Notes under the pieces: model-generated
What the model saw: only the letters and a program-made list of their open reading frames with translations
Databases searched by the model: none
What the model was told of the DNA's origin: nothing
Position numbers and translations under genes: made by a program
Part shown: positions 25,866 to 35,168 of the stretch, one piece after another
Numbering within the stretch: position 1 is the stretch's first letter
Layout of the letters: every line of letters starts with the position of its first letter
Source: DASYKT01 sp963718105
Lineage (GTDB): Bacteria; Acidobacteriota; Blastocatellia; Pyrinomonadales; Pyrinomonadaceae
Length of the DNA: 64,000 nt
Reading direction: 5' to 3'
NCBI GenBank assembly: GCA_963718105.1
Contig: OY970352.1
Coordinates: 3,286,001-3,350,000, forward strand

Positions 25866-25900
25866 AAAGCCCGGAAGCGAAAATCTTCCGGGCTTTTTTT
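25866..25900 (+). terminator. Intrinsic terminator
   Basis: A perfect 12-base stem, AAAGCCCGGAAG (25866-25877) and CTTCCGGGCTTT (25885-25896), with a 7-base loop, ends in a run of T to 25900. It ends the DUF4388 gene transcript. Confidence 0.95.
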
Positions 25901-25965
25901 CTGTAACGCCGCCTTCTTGTGAATAGCACCCTGCGTCAGCGTATGTGCTCGTCGTCGAGTATGAG

Positions 25966-26293
25966 GTCAGAACCGGGAGCGGTAGCGACCGGGTTAACGT
26001 CAGAGTTCAAGCTTCAGCTTGTCCCCTTACAATAAAAACAAACTAAAGTTTGAACTCTGAACCGTTTTATCTTTAAGATAACCTGTAATTAAAGTCGATT
26101 CGGTCGGAATTCTTCCATGAATGATAAAGGTCTGATATTAAAAAATGTTTGCGATCTGCTTTTGGATAATCGACGGGATGAGGCCTCATCAATAGCTCGT
26201 TCGGAATACCCTTTTACCATCAATCCTGTCGCAGGAAGAAAATATTAATTCATAAAACCTGAGAAACCCGGTCGCTACCGCTCCCGGTTCTGA
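25966..26293. repeat. Family A inverted repeat pair (copy 2) enclosing a gene fragment
   Basis: Arms of 30 and 29 bases, GTCAGAACCGGGAGCGGTAG... (25966-25995) and its inverse (26265-26293), are 269 bases apart, the longest spacing of the family. A second inverted pair TCAGAGTTCAA/TTGAACTCTGA (26000-26010, 26050-26060) lies just inside the left arm, and a broken HNH-type reading frame fills much of the rest. The 562-base gap between the DUF4388 gene and acs thus holds the terminator, this element and a family D arm. A partial family C start (TGTAACGCCGCC) is at 25902. Confidence 0.85.
26117..26248 (+). pseudogene. N-terminal fragment of an HNH-type endonuclease-like protein
   Basis: An ATG at 26117 opens a 43-codon frame: MNDKGLILKNVCDLLLDNRR, then DEASSIARSEYPFTINPVAG and RKY, stop at 26246. 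From memory, the stretch ARSEYPF...GRKY is the N-terminal part of a family of small HNH endonuclease-like proteins of about 180-200 residues, whose HNH motif lies much farther on. Nothing after the stop continues the match; a family A arm begins 17 bases later. The rest has apparently been lost, perhaps together with insertion of the repeat. The identification is from recall and needs a database search. Confidence 0.45.
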
Positions 26294-26320
26294 TACACAT
26301 CGGCTGACGCCACTGACATT

Positions 26321-26361
26321 AGGCTGCCGTGCAGCCTTTGCGGACGAGCCGTCCGCGCTCC
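26321..26361. repeat. Small hairpin and single family D arm
   Basis: AGGCTGC-CGT-GCAGCCT (26321-26337) is followed at once by a family D right arm, TGCGGACGAGCCGTCCGCGC and TCC (26339-26361). It lies 11 bases from the acs stop codon and could act as its terminator, although no T-run is present on the minus strand. Confidence 0.7.
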
Positions 26362-26372
26362 CAGTAAAGAGC

Positions 26373-28328
26373 TTACTCTTCCTCTTCCCTTAATTTCTCC
26401 AGCACCGAAAAATCTTCCAAAGTCGTCACGTCGCCCGCGACTTTGCCGCCGGAGGCGAGTTCCCTTAACAAGCGGCGCATAATTTTGCCGGAGCGTGTTT
26501 TGGGCAGCGCGTCGGTAAAGCGGATGTCGTCGGGACGGGCTAACGCGCCGATCTCTTTGGCGACATGAGCGCGGAGTTCTTCTTTGAGCGCGTCGCTTCC
26601 CTTGTGCGTGCCTTCCAGCGTGACAAAAGCGGAGATGGCCTGCCCTTTAAGTTCGTCCGGGCGGCCGACAACGGCGGCTTCGGCGACGGCTTCGTGTGAG
26701 ACCAGGGCGGATTCGACCTCGGCCGTGCCAAGCCGGTGGCCGCTGACGTTGATCACATCATCCACGCGCCCCATGATCCAGAAATATCCGCGCTCGTCGC
26801 GGCGTGCGCCATCGCCGGCGAAATACATCCCCGGAATTTCCGACCAGTAAGCTTGTTTGTACCTTTCGTCGTCGCCCCACAAGGTGCGCAGCATCGACGG
26901 CCACGGGTGTTTGATCACGAGGTAGCCGCCTTCGTTGGGCCCGACGGATTCGCCTGGCCTGTTGACGATATCGACGATGATGCCGGGAAACGGACGGGTG
27001 GCGGTGCCGGGAACCGTCGGCGTGGCGCCGGGCAGAGGCGAGATCATTATCGTTCCCGTCTCCGTCTGCCACCAGGTGTCTACGATCGGGCATTTTTCTT
27101 TTCCGATCACCTGGTGATACCACATCCACGCTTCGGGGTTGATCGGCTCGCCGACCGTGCCCAGCAATCTTAGTGATGAAAGATCGTGTTTCAGCGGGTA
27201 TTGCTCGCCCCATTTGATAAAGGCGCGGATGGCGGTCGGCGCGGTGTAAAAGATATTGACCTTATGCCGAGCGATGATGTCCCAAAAACGGTCAAAGTCA
27301 GGATGATTAGGCGCGCCTTCATACATCATTACGGTCGCGCCATTCGACAGCGGCCCGTAGACGACATAGCTGTGCCCGGTTACCCAGCCGATATCGGCCG
27401 TACACCAATAAATGTCTTCATCTTTCAGATCAAAGACCCATTTTGTAGTGATAGTCGCCTGGGTGATATAGCCGCCGGTCGTGTGCAAAATACCTTTGGG
27501 TTTGCCGGTGGTGCCGCTGGTGTAAAGAATGTAAAGCGGATGCTCGGAATCGAGTTCGGCGGCGGGACAATCTGCCGACGCGGTTTGCATTAAGTCATGC
27601 CACCAGTGATCGCGGCCTTCGGCCAGCGAAATTTCCGAGCCGGTGCGTTTGAATACGACCACGTTTTTCACGCTCGGGCACTGCACGGCGGCTTCATCGA
27701 CGATGGCTTTTAGTTTTATTTCTTTGCCGCGCCGGTATCCGCCGTCAGCGGTCACGATCAGTTTGCACTGCCCGTCATTCACGCGGTCGCGAATGGCATC
27801 TGCCGAAAAACCGCCAAAGATAACCGTATGCGTGGCGCCGATCCGCGCACAGGCCAGCATCGCGATGGCGAGTTCGGGAACGAGCGGCATATAGAGCGCC
27901 ACGCGATCGCCCGTTTCCACGCCCAGGCTCTTTAAAACGTTGGCAAATTTGCAGACCTCGGTATGGAGTTCACGGTATGTCAGCGTGCGGATCTCGCCCG
28001 GCTCGCCTTCCCAGATAAAAGCCTTTTTGTCCCCCCGCGTTTCCAGATGGCGGTCGAGACAGTTATAGGAAATATTGGTCGTCCCGCCGACGAACCACTT
28101 AGCATGGGGCTCTTCCCATTCCAGCACTTTGTCCCATTTTTTGAACCAGTGGATGTTTTCCTCGGCTATTTTTGCCCAGAATCCTTCAGGATCGGCGGCG
28201 GCCTCGGCATAGAGCTTTTCATATTCGGCAAAGCTCTTGATATGGGCGGCGGCGGAAAAGTCTGCAGGCGGCGGAAAAACACGGTTTTCGTGCGAAAAAG
28301 ATTCGATGGCGGATTTATTGTCGGACAT
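26373..28328 (-). CDS. acs: Acetyl-CoA synthetase
   Basis: A 651-residue AMP-forming enzyme that activates acetate to acetyl-CoA. It has the usual N-terminal segment (WFKKWDKVLEWEEPHAKWFV), the P-loop-like LYTSGTTGKPKGILHTTGGY, the adenylation core with WWQTETGTIMISPLPG, the hinge DVINVSGHRLGTAEVE and the C-terminal PKTRSGKIMRRLLR, whose Lys is the usual acetylation control site. Length and motifs fit AcsA closely. It appears to be a single-gene unit, with repeats on both sides. It probably feeds acetyl units into central metabolism; no acetylase/deacetylase control gene is adjacent. Confidence 0.97.
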   Translation of the reverse strand: MSDNKSAIESFSHENRVFPPPADFSAAAHIKSFAEYEKLYAEAAADPEGFWAKIAEENIHWFKKWDKVLEWEEPHAKWFVGGTTNISYNCLDRHLETRGDKKAFIWEGEPGEIRTLTYRELHTEVCKFANVLKSLGVETGDRVALYMPLVPELAIAMLACARIGATHTVIFGGFSADAIRDRVNDGQCKLIVTADGGYRRGKEIKLKAIVDEAAVQCPSVKNVVVFKRTGSEISLAEGRDHWWHDLMQTASADCPAAELDSEHPLYILYTSGTTGKPKGILHTTGGYITQATITTKWVFDLKDEDIYWCTADIGWVTGHSYVVYGPLSNGATVMMYEGAPNHPDFDRFWDIIARHKVNIFYTAPTAIRAFIKWGEQYPLKHDLSSLRLLGTVGEPINPEAWMWYHQVIGKEKCPIVDTWWQTETGTIMISPLPGATPTVPGTATRPFPGIIVDIVNRPGESVGPNEGGYLVIKHPWPSMLRTLWGDDERYKQAYWSEIPGMYFAGDGARRDERGYFWIMGRVDDVINVSGHRLGTAEVESALVSHEAVAEAAVVGRPDELKGQAISAFVTLEGTHKGSDALKEELRAHVAKEIGALARPDDIRFTDALPKTRSGKIMRRLLRELASGGKVAGDVTTLEDFSVLEKLREEEE

Positions 28329-28370
28329 AGTCTTAATTTAATCTCGAAGTGCTGTTATCTGCAACTTTAC

Positions 28371-28470
28371 GCAGCGCCGCCGTCCCGGCGGCTGTCCTGA
28401 CGGCGTCTCGCCGTCAGATTCCTGCGCGGGCGGGACGCCGCACGACTGCCAGCGAGACGCTGGCGCTACA
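28371..28470. repeat. Family C paired hairpin repeat
   Basis: The element runs from CGCAGCGCCGCCGTCCCGGC to ...GACGCTGGCGCTACA, with internal hairpins CTGACGGCGTCTCGCCGTCAG, GGCGGGACGCC and CCAGCGAGACGCTGG. It lies between divergent acs and smc and must be close to both promoters. Confidence 0.85.
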
Positions 28471-28563
28471 TTTTTAAGTTACACTTCTGTTACAAAATTT
28501 TGCCCTCCGAGACTATCCAAACTACCAAATATAGTGCTAAAATTACGGATTAGTGCCATATCT

Positions 28564-31500
28564 ATGTTCAGACTTCAACGTTTAGAAATTACCGGATTCA
28601 AATCTTTTGCCGATTACACCGAGGTGTTATTTACCGGAAACGGCATCACCGCGGTCGTCGGCCCGAACGGCTGCGGCAAATCCAACATCTCTGACGCTAT
28701 CTCGTGGGTGCTGGGCGAACAGCGCGCCAAAGCCCTGCGCGGCGACGAAATGAAGGACCTGATCTTTCAGGGAACCGCCAAACGCCAGCCCAGCGGCATG
28801 GCCGAAGTCATTTTGCACCTGGTACGGACCGACGATGCTTACGAAGACGCGGATCTGGTCGAGATCGACGAAACTCTTAGCGAATACGATGAAAACGCGG
28901 TTCGCCTGGAAGATTTCGACCCGTCAGCGGAGGTTATAGCTGAACTCACGGAAACTGCCCAAACTATCGAACCCGTAACCAACGGTTCCGGCCCTCAGGG
29001 GCAGCAAAACGGAATGGCCTTATCAGCAAGCACGGGTGCCACGGGAGCGGCCCCGGCGATAGCGCCGGAGATGGAAGCGATCCCGGAAGCCCCCGAAGCC
29101 GCCGAAGCGAGTGTCGGCACCGCCACGACGATAAAAAAATACAGCAAACGGCACTGGCGTCCGCGGCACGTGGGCCTGGACTTTGCGCCGGGTGAATCCG
29201 TCAGCGTCACGCGCCGTCTTTATATGTCCGGCGAGAGCGAATACCTGCTCAATAATAAGGCTTGCCGCCTGCGCGATATCAATGACCTGTTTTCCGGAAC
29301 GGGGCTTTCCGGCGCTCACTATGCCATCGTCGAGCAGGGCCGTATCGGACAGATCCTTTCCGCCAAACCGGCCGACCGCCGGGCGCTGATCGAGGAAGCC
29401 GCCGGCATCGCCAAATTCCGCACGCGCCAACGTGCCGCCGAAGTACGCCTGGAAACCGCGCGCACCAATCTGCGCCGCATTTCGGACATCGTTGACGAGA
29501 TCGAGCGCCAGGCCAACAGCCTGCGCCGCCAGGCCGCCAAGACCCGCCGCTATAAGATCATGCAGGAAGAATTCCGCGGGCTGCTGGGCCAGGTCTTTTC
29601 CGCGGAAAACGAACGATTCGGCAAGCAGTTGGAAGAACTGCAGGGTAAATTATCCGCCGCCCGCGAAAATGAAACGACGCTGGCCGGTGAAGTGGCCGCG
29701 CTCGAAGAAAATTTTCGCGGTGCCACCCAGGCCGCCCGCAGCGTCGAGGAAGAGCTTTCCGAGCTTCGCGCCCGGCACGCCGATTCCGCCCTGCAGCGTG
29801 ACCGCGACGCGCGCGAACTCGCCTTTCAGGAAAAACAGATCGAAGGTTTGAAAGAACGCCTGGCCGCGCTCCAGGGAGACATTGAAGTTTCCGAAAACAG
29901 GATTAACGAGATCACGGCGGAAGTAAAACGCTTGCGCGACGAAGAAGGAACGCATCGCACGGAAAGCGACCGCGAAGCGGAAGAATTGCTGGCCGCCGAA
30001 GACCGTTACCATACAAAAATGACGCGCCTGCGTGAAACGGAAGACCGGCAGGAAACAAAACGGGTCGAGCTTTTCCAGCACACTACCGCCATCGAGCGTT
30101 TTGCCGAGATCGCCCGCCAACTGGAAGATAACCGGGAAAAACTGCACGAGCGGGCGGGTGGGCTGGCCGTCGAAAGCGAGCGCGCCGCCGCTACCCATCA
30201 GGAAGTGCTGGCCCGCGCCAAAGGCCTTAACGAAAAGATCGATGAAGCTCGCGGAGCGCTTACCCGTATTCAGGAAAGAGAAAAACTGGAAGCTGGCCAG
30301 GCCGAAGAGACACGCGCGGAACTTCAGGGGCTGGAAAAAAATCTCCATGCGGTGCAGCAAAAACATTCGCGTTCGCAGCACCGGTTGGAAAGCCTGCAGG
30401 AACTCGAAGCCCGCTATGCGATCTATGAACCGCCGGTGCAGAAACTTCTCGGCGCTGCGGAGCAGATCGGCGTGAGGTTTGCCGGAACACTGGCCGATAA
30501 ATTTAATGTCGATGCCAGGGTCGAGCGCGCGGTGGAAAATCTTTTCGGGCCGCTGCTGCAAACCGTGCTGGTCGAAACCGAAGGCGACGCTATTCGCGTC
30601 ACCAAATGGCTTAATGCAAATAATATCGGGCGCGTGTCGATTTTGGCACTTTCCGCGTCATCTGGCACAAATTATGGCCCGGCGCAGCCCGTCGGCAATA
30701 TCGCCGAATATCTGGGCGTTTCGCCGGAGTTTGTCCGTACACTGGCGCGTGTTTTTCCGCGCGAAATGTCGGCGTGGGTCACGGGAAATATCGACGCGGT
30801 CGATCTGAACCAGTCCGGCGTTTGGGTGACACTGGATGGCGATCTGATCGCGGGCGGAAAATTTTTCACGGCCGGAAAAGCGCCGAATGACGGCGAAGAT
30901 TCAAGCCTCCTGGCTTTCAAACGCGAGATCCGCGAGCTGACCGCCGCTCTGGTAGAAATGGCGCTGCAGCTAACGTCGACCGAAGCTTCGGTGGAAGAAA
31001 CACGCGCCTCTCTGCAGGAAAAAGAAGAAAAAGCAGCGGCGCTAAAAACCGAGATAGCCGGTTTTGAACGCGACCTCTTCGCCCAGGAGATCGAAGCTAA
31101 AAATCTGGCGCAGGAAGTCGAACGCGCGGAACGCCACAGCAAAGTTGTTGCCGATGAGATCGAGCAAACGGCGCAGGAAGTTCAGGCGGTCAGAGAGAGA
31201 TCGCAAAAAACTCAGTTCGATGCCCGCGAAGCTGAAAGCGCGCGGTCGCTGGCGGCAGATGCCCTGACGCAGATCAACGCAAACTTAAATGACATTCGCA
31301 ATGAGGTGGAACGTGAAAGCGCCGACCTCAGCGAAAAACGCGCCACTGCCGCCGCCGCTGCCGAACGCGGACGCGCGCTGGTTTCCTCGCTGCGCCGGAT
31401 CGAGGTCGAACAGATCGAGCTCGAATCGCGTATCGCCCGTCAGACCTTTGAAAGGCGCGAAACTGAAAGCAAGATCGAAGAGACAACTGCTTCGATCACC

Positions 31501-32439
31501 GCGCTGAGCGAGAAGATAGCGCTGGTAGAAGAAGATCAGGCGCGCGAGCATGAAGAACTCATAGCCGCGTCGGAAAAACTGAAAACGGCGCGCTCGTCGG
31601 CCGACCAGATGTCGGAGAATCTGACGGAACTTAATCACAACGCCGCTGCCGCCCGCAATGCGCGCGGCGATCTGGAGATCACCCAGGCCGAGGTCACCAC
31701 GCGGCTGGAAAATCTGCGCGAGACCTGCCAGCAGGAACTTTCGCAGACGCTCGAGGAGCTTTCCGCCACCGTCGAGTTTGCCGAAGATTTTGAATATGAG
31801 ACCGGCCGCGCGCGGCTCGATGAATTGCGCCAGCGCCTGGAAAATTACGGTGCGGTAAATTTACTGGCGCTGGAAGAATTGGGCGAGGTCGAGGAAAGAT
31901 TCCTGTTCCTGACCAGCCAGCGGCAGGACATCATCGACAGTATCAAATCCGCCGATGAAGCTCTGCGTGAGATCAAAACGCGCTCGCGCGAACGCTTCCG
32001 CGACGCCTTTGAAAAGATCAATGCCAACTTCAGTGAATTTTTTGTCGAGCTTTTTGGCGGCGGAAAAGGCGAGATGACCTTGCTCGAAGCCGATGATATT
32101 CTCGATGCCGGTATTGAGGTTATTGCCCAGCCGCCGGGCAAACGCCTGCAGAGCGTAATGCTGCTTTCGGGCGGTGAAAAAGCTCTCTCGGCCATCGCGC
32201 TGGTAATGGGGATCTTTAAATATCGCCCGTCGCCCTTCTGCCTGCTGGACGAAGTCGATGCGCCGCTGGATGAAGCCAACATCGGCCGATTTGTTAATAA
32301 GATCGACGAAATGTCTGAAAAAACACAGTTTATCGTGGTCACCCACAGCAAACGCACGATGGAATCTGCCAAGGCTCTTTACGGCGTTACGATGGAAGAA
32401 GCTGGCGTATCCAAGCTGGTTTCGGTAAGATTTGAGTGA
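28564..32439 (+). CDS. smc: Chromosome segregation protein SMC (enlarged head)
   Basis: A 1291-residue SMC ATPase that shapes and separates chromosomes with ScpA/ScpB. The N-terminal head has GPNGCGKSN (Walker A, about residues 33-41). Two long coiled coils (about 275-590 and 770-1075) flank a hinge (about 620-760). The C-terminal head has the signature LLSGGEKALSAIALV and Walker B FCLLDEVDAPLDEAN. The ATG at 28564 gives the classic start MFRLQRLEITGFKSF; a GTG at 28534 would add ten implausible residues. Unusually, about 120 residues rich in Ala, Glu and Pro (about 91-211) are inserted between VILHLVRTD and VSVTRRLYMSGESEYLLN in the head, where typical SMCs have only a short loop. The next gene overlaps the stop (TGATG). 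Confidence 0.96.
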   Translation: MFRLQRLEITGFKSFADYTEVLFTGNGITAVVGPNGCGKSNISDAISWVLGEQRAKALRGDEMKDLIFQGTAKRQPSGMAEVILHLVRTDDAYEDADLVEIDETLSEYDENAVRLEDFDPSAEVIAELTETAQTIEPVTNGSGPQGQQNGMALSASTGATGAAPAIAPEMEAIPEAPEAAEASVGTATTIKKYSKRHWRPRHVGLDFAPGESVSVTRRLYMSGESEYLLNNKACRLRDINDLFSGTGLSGAHYAIVEQGRIGQILSAKPADRRALIEEAAGIAKFRTRQRAAEVRLETARTNLRRISDIVDEIERQANSLRRQAAKTRRYKIMQEEFRGLLGQVFSAENERFGKQLEELQGKLSAARENETTLAGEVAALEENFRGATQAARSVEEELSELRARHADSALQRDRDARELAFQEKQIEGLKERLAALQGDIEVSENRINEITAEVKRLRDEEGTHRTESDREAEELLAAEDRYHTKMTRLRETEDRQETKRVELFQHTTAIERFAEIARQLEDNREKLHERAGGLAVESERAAATHQEVLARAKGLNEKIDEARGALTRIQEREKLEAGQAEETRAELQGLEKNLHAVQQKHSRSQHRLESLQELEARYAIYEPPVQKLLGAAEQIGVRFAGTLADKFNVDARVERAVENLFGPLLQTVLVETEGDAIRVTKWLNANNIGRVSILALSASSGTNYGPAQPVGNIAEYLGVSPEFVRTLARVFPREMSAWVTGNIDAVDLNQSGVWVTLDGDLIAGGKFFTAGKAPNDGEDSSLLAFKREIRELTAALVEMALQLTSTEASVEETRASLQEKEEKAAALKTEIAGFERDLFAQEIEAKNLAQEVERAERHSKVVADEIEQTAQEVQAVRERSQKTQFDAREAESARSLAADALTQINANLNDIRNEVERESADLSEKRATAAAAAERGRALVSSLRRIEVEQIELESRIARQTFERRETESKIEETTASITALSEKIALVEEDQAREHEELIAASEKLKTARSSADQMSENLTELNHNAAAARNARGDLEITQAEVTTRLENLRETCQQELSQTLEELSATVEFAEDFEYETGRARLDELRQRLENYGAVNLLALEELGEVEERFLFLTSQRQDIIDSIKSADEALREIKTRSRERFRDAFEKINANFSEFFVELFGGGKGEMTLLEADDILDAGIEVIAQPPGKRLQSVMLLSGGEKALSAIALVMGIFKYRPSPFCLLDEVDAPLDEANIGRFVNKIDEMSEKTQFIVVTHSKRTMESAKALYGVTMEEAGVSKLVSVRFE

Positions 32440-33269
32440 TGAAACGATCTCTCTGCTTGCTGCTGCTGGTATTTCTGGTGCCGGCGGTATTCGCTCAAGC
32501 TAAAAAGAAGCCCGTCAAGAAACCGGTGAAAAAGTCGGCGGCGGTAAAGGCTGAGCCGGCCTCTACCACTACAACAACTGCGCCCGCTGCGGCACAACCG
32601 ACACCGGCTAAAAAAAATGAGCGGCCGGATGAAACCACCGGGGCCGATCCTAAAAAAAATAACCGCCCCGGGGACAAAACCGCGCCCAAGCCGGTCTATC
32701 CATTTTTTTACGAATTCCGCCAGCCCGCTTATGATGTCGATCACGTTGTGATCGAACACGATGACACGGGAAAAGGGACCGTCACTTTCAGCAACCGTGA
32801 TTATGATGAGTCTTACACGGACCCTATCCAGCTTTCCGCGGTCACGATGCAAAAATTAAAAGGCTGGTGGGACGCGCTGAATTTTCTCGACTCGACGGAA
32901 GATTACCAGTCCGTTCGTCAATACGGACACCTCGGCACGATCAAACTGCGCTTGAAACGGGATAAACGCGAGCGCACCGCAGAATTTAACTGGACGGAAA
33001 ATAAAGACGTCAAAGCGCTGATGGACGAATATCGTAATCTCGGATTTCAATTCGTCTGGATGTTCAAGATAGTTCTTTCGCGTGAAAACCAGCCTCTGGA
33101 AGCGCCCACGTTAATAAGCTCGCTGGAAGGAATGCTTAAACGCAATGAGATCTCCGACCCGCAGCAACTGACGCCGATCCTGAAAGAACTCAGCGAAGAC
33201 GAGCGGATCCCGATGATCGCGCGGAATCATGCGGGAAGGCTTTTGAAACAGATCGAAGGAAAAAAATAG
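32439..33269 (+). CDS. Secreted protein with Lys/Pro/Ala-rich linker, unknown function
   Basis: A 276-residue protein. It has a signal peptide (MKRSLCLLLLVFLVPAVFAQ) and then about 65 residues of low complexity rich in Lys, Pro, Ala and Thr. The globular part begins near residue 85 (VYPFFYEFRQPAYDVDHVVI) and has alternating strands, with a helical C-terminus. The ATG overlaps the smc stop by one base (TGATG), so it is translationally coupled to smc, although an exported protein is not an obvious partner for SMC. I do not recognise the family. GTG at 32436 is an alternative start. Confidence 0.7.
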   Translation: MKRSLCLLLLVFLVPAVFAQAKKKPVKKPVKKSAAVKAEPASTTTTTAPAAAQPTPAKKNERPDETTGADPKKNNRPGDKTAPKPVYPFFYEFRQPAYDVDHVVIEHDDTGKGTVTFSNRDYDESYTDPIQLSAVTMQKLKGWWDALNFLDSTEDYQSVRQYGHLGTIKLRLKRDKRERTAEFNWTENKDVKALMDEYRNLGFQFVWMFKIVLSRENQPLEAPTLISSLEGMLKRNEISDPQQLTPILKELSEDERIPMIARNHAGRLLKQIEGKK

Positions 33270-33277
33270 TACCTATC

Positions 33278-33475
33278 CTTAAAAGCCCCCAACGGGGACA
33301 AAGAAAATAGCCCAGGGTAAGTGAGCGAAGCGAAACGCCACCCTGGGTATCTGAAATCCCCAACGTTCCAGCCCTGAAAGGGCGGTAGAACCCCGTCAGT
33401 TCTGCCGCCCTTTTCAGGGCTGACAATTCATTGATCGTTCGGTACCCAGGGCTATTTTCTACAGTCCGCTACGCG
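33278..33475. repeat. Nested hairpin repeat between convergent genes
   Basis: AAATAGCCCAGGGT (33305-33318) pairs with ACCCAGGGCTATTTT near 33442-33456; internal copies include CCACCCTGGGT and the pair AGCCCTGAAAGGGCGG / CCGCCCTTTTCAGGGCT. The word AGCGAAGCGAAACGCCACCC is typical of such composite elements. It ends five bases from the stop of the minus-strand HAF-repeat gene. Confidence 0.8.
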
Positions 33476-33479
33476 GACA

Positions 33480-34901
33480 TTAAGGCTCCGCGGTAAAGTC
33501 GAAGTTGGTTATGTTTCCGCCGGGCGTTATGGTACGCGCAGGCTGCGCAAAGGAGTAGCTTTTCGTCTGGACCGTGATAGTAAACGTGGCACCGGCTTGC
33601 AGCCCGGAGAAGTTGTACCAGCCAAACGGGTTTGTCAGCGTCGTTACCGGCGAGAGCAGATTTCCGCCTGAGATCGTAACCCTCGCATTGCTGATCCCTG
33701 CGCCGCCGGCGGTCATGATCCTTCCGCCGACCGATGTATTTGCTACCGGCACCATCGCAAAAGCGTGAACCGCGCCATTAAACACGCCGGTCCCGACAAT
33801 GATATTGTTGTCGCTGATGCCGAGCGCCCCCGAAGAGGTATTTGTCGAAAGGTCCCAACCCGTGCCGCTCGGGATCAGGTCCGCCAGCCGGTGGGTGTTA
33901 GCACCGTCATAAAGGAACGGAATGGCAAATGCCGAGGAAGCGGTGCCCACCGCCCAGCCGTTTGAATTCACCGCGCGCGCGGAACCCTGGCTCGTACCGA
34001 CGGGAAGCGGTATCGGCAATATGCCGTTAGCCTGCGTCCAGATAAACGGCAGCCCCGAACCCTGGTTCATCATGGAAGAGCCGACCACATGGCCCCCGTT
34101 GCTCACGCCGAATGCCAGGGCGCCGTTAGCGCCGCTCAGCGCGCCAACCTCTGAGGCGGAACTACTGTCCTTTTGGTACACCATACCCACGTTTCTGGCG
34201 GCGTTACTCGGGTCAATGCCCGTTCCGACGATCAGGCCGGAATCGTTGATACCAAAAGCCGTAGTAAAAAAGCAGCCGGCAGGGGTCGTTTGCGTTATTA
34301 CCGTCACGTTGGCGCCGAAGTAAATAACCGCCTGCTGAGCACTGCCGCTATCGACCGAGCCGACCGCAAAACCTGTCGAGTTAACATCGTTGGCATCGCC
34401 CAGCGTCTCGCCCGGCGGAAGCGTGAGCTGGACCACCGACCCGTTTTCAAACCAGACCACCGGCAGGCGGGCCGTTCCAAAGAGCGACGTGGCGCAGGTG
34501 CCCACGGTGGTGACAAAGCCTTCAGAACTCGCGCCGTTAGATACGCAAAAGGCGCGGCCCGAAAGATTGGGCAGGCCGACGATCCCGCCGCTCGGCGTCC
34601 ATTTGAACGCTTGTGCCCCGCCCGTGCGGACGGAGCGGCCGACCGCGGCGCCGCCCCTGGATACACCTAACCCTTGCGAGGCGGTGTCGCCGGCCTGGAC
34701 GATGCCTATGTCGATGATCTGATATTGCGGCGGCAGCGGAATCCCGAGGTCTTTAGCGGGCCGCTCATCGGGTTCCGCTTTTTGGGCGCGAGACGGCGCG
34801 GGACTCGCAAAAAAGGCCAAGCCGGACAATATCGTAAAGCCAAGTAAAATAATCGGGAATGCGCGCCTTAAAGGGCGTGAAGAATGTATGTTCTGACCCA
34901 T
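33480..34901 (-). CDS. Secreted HAF-repeat protein with C-terminal carboxypeptidase-regulatory domain
   Basis: A 473-residue exported protein. The signal region has a basic start and a hydrophobic stretch PIILLGFTILSGLAFFAS. The middle is built from about six repeats of the HAF type (GVSRGGAAVGRSV..GGAQAFKWT, DVNSTGFAVGSV, GINDSGLIVGTG, AVNSNGWAVGTA, GISDNNIIVGTG), which are predicted beta-propeller-like blades. The last 85 residues (GGRIMTAGGAGISNARVTIS, GWYNFSGLQAGATFTITVQT) form a carboxypeptidase regulatory-like beta-sandwich. AAGGAGGT precedes the ATG. Such proteins are surface or secreted adhesin-like proteins of unknown ligand. The next minus-strand gene upstream is also a large secreted protein. 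Confidence 0.8.
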   Translation of the reverse strand: MGQNIHSSRPLRRAFPIILLGFTILSGLAFFASPAPSRAQKAEPDERPAKDLGIPLPPQYQIIDIGIVQAGDTASQGLGVSRGGAAVGRSVRTGGAQAFKWTPSGGIVGLPNLSGRAFCVSNGASSEGFVTTVGTCATSLFGTARLPVVWFENGSVVQLTLPPGETLGDANDVNSTGFAVGSVDSGSAQQAVIYFGANVTVITQTTPAGCFFTTAFGINDSGLIVGTGIDPSNAARNVGMVYQKDSSSASEVGALSGANGALAFGVSNGGHVVGSSMMNQGSGLPFIWTQANGILPIPLPVGTSQGSARAVNSNGWAVGTASSAFAIPFLYDGANTHRLADLIPSGTGWDLSTNTSSGALGISDNNIIVGTGVFNGAVHAFAMVPVANTSVGGRIMTAGGAGISNARVTISGGNLLSPVTTLTNPFGWYNFSGLQAGATFTITVQTKSYSFAQPARTITPGGNITNFDFTAEP

Positions 34902-35001
34902 ACGCCTACCTCCTTGGGATCTGGTGGTTGTAATTTAATGGAAATTCGAGTTTATCACAGAAAGAAGATGGGAAGCATTAGTAGGTGTCTGTTAGCAACG
35001 G

Positions 35002-35106
35002 GTCAGAACCGGGAACGTAGTGACCGGCTAAATGAGCGCAGCGAAAAAAACTAACAGCACCCAGCCCTTCGGAAAAGAAGCCGGTCACTACGTTCCCGGT
35101 TCTGAC
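35002..35106. repeat. Family A inverted repeat pair (copy 3)
   Basis: 28-base arms GTCAGAACCGGGAACGTAGT... (35002-35029) and the exact inverse (35079-35106) enclose 49 bases. Compared with other copies one G is missing in both arms (AACGTAG for AACGGTAG), so the two arms have changed together. Confidence 0.9.
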
Positions 35107-35113
35107 TTCGTAC

Positions 35114-35146
35114 TAAAAAAAGGACGAGCCGCAAAACTCGTCCTTC
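35114..35146 (-). terminator. Intrinsic terminator of the beta-helix protein gene
   Basis: On the minus strand AAGGACGAG (35145-35137), an 8-base loop and CTCGTCCTT (35128-35120) are followed by a run of T (35121-35115). It lies 23 bases after the stop of the large secreted protein. Confidence 0.88.
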
Positions 35147-35168
35147 TTTTATTTTAAGCAAGCGCCGT

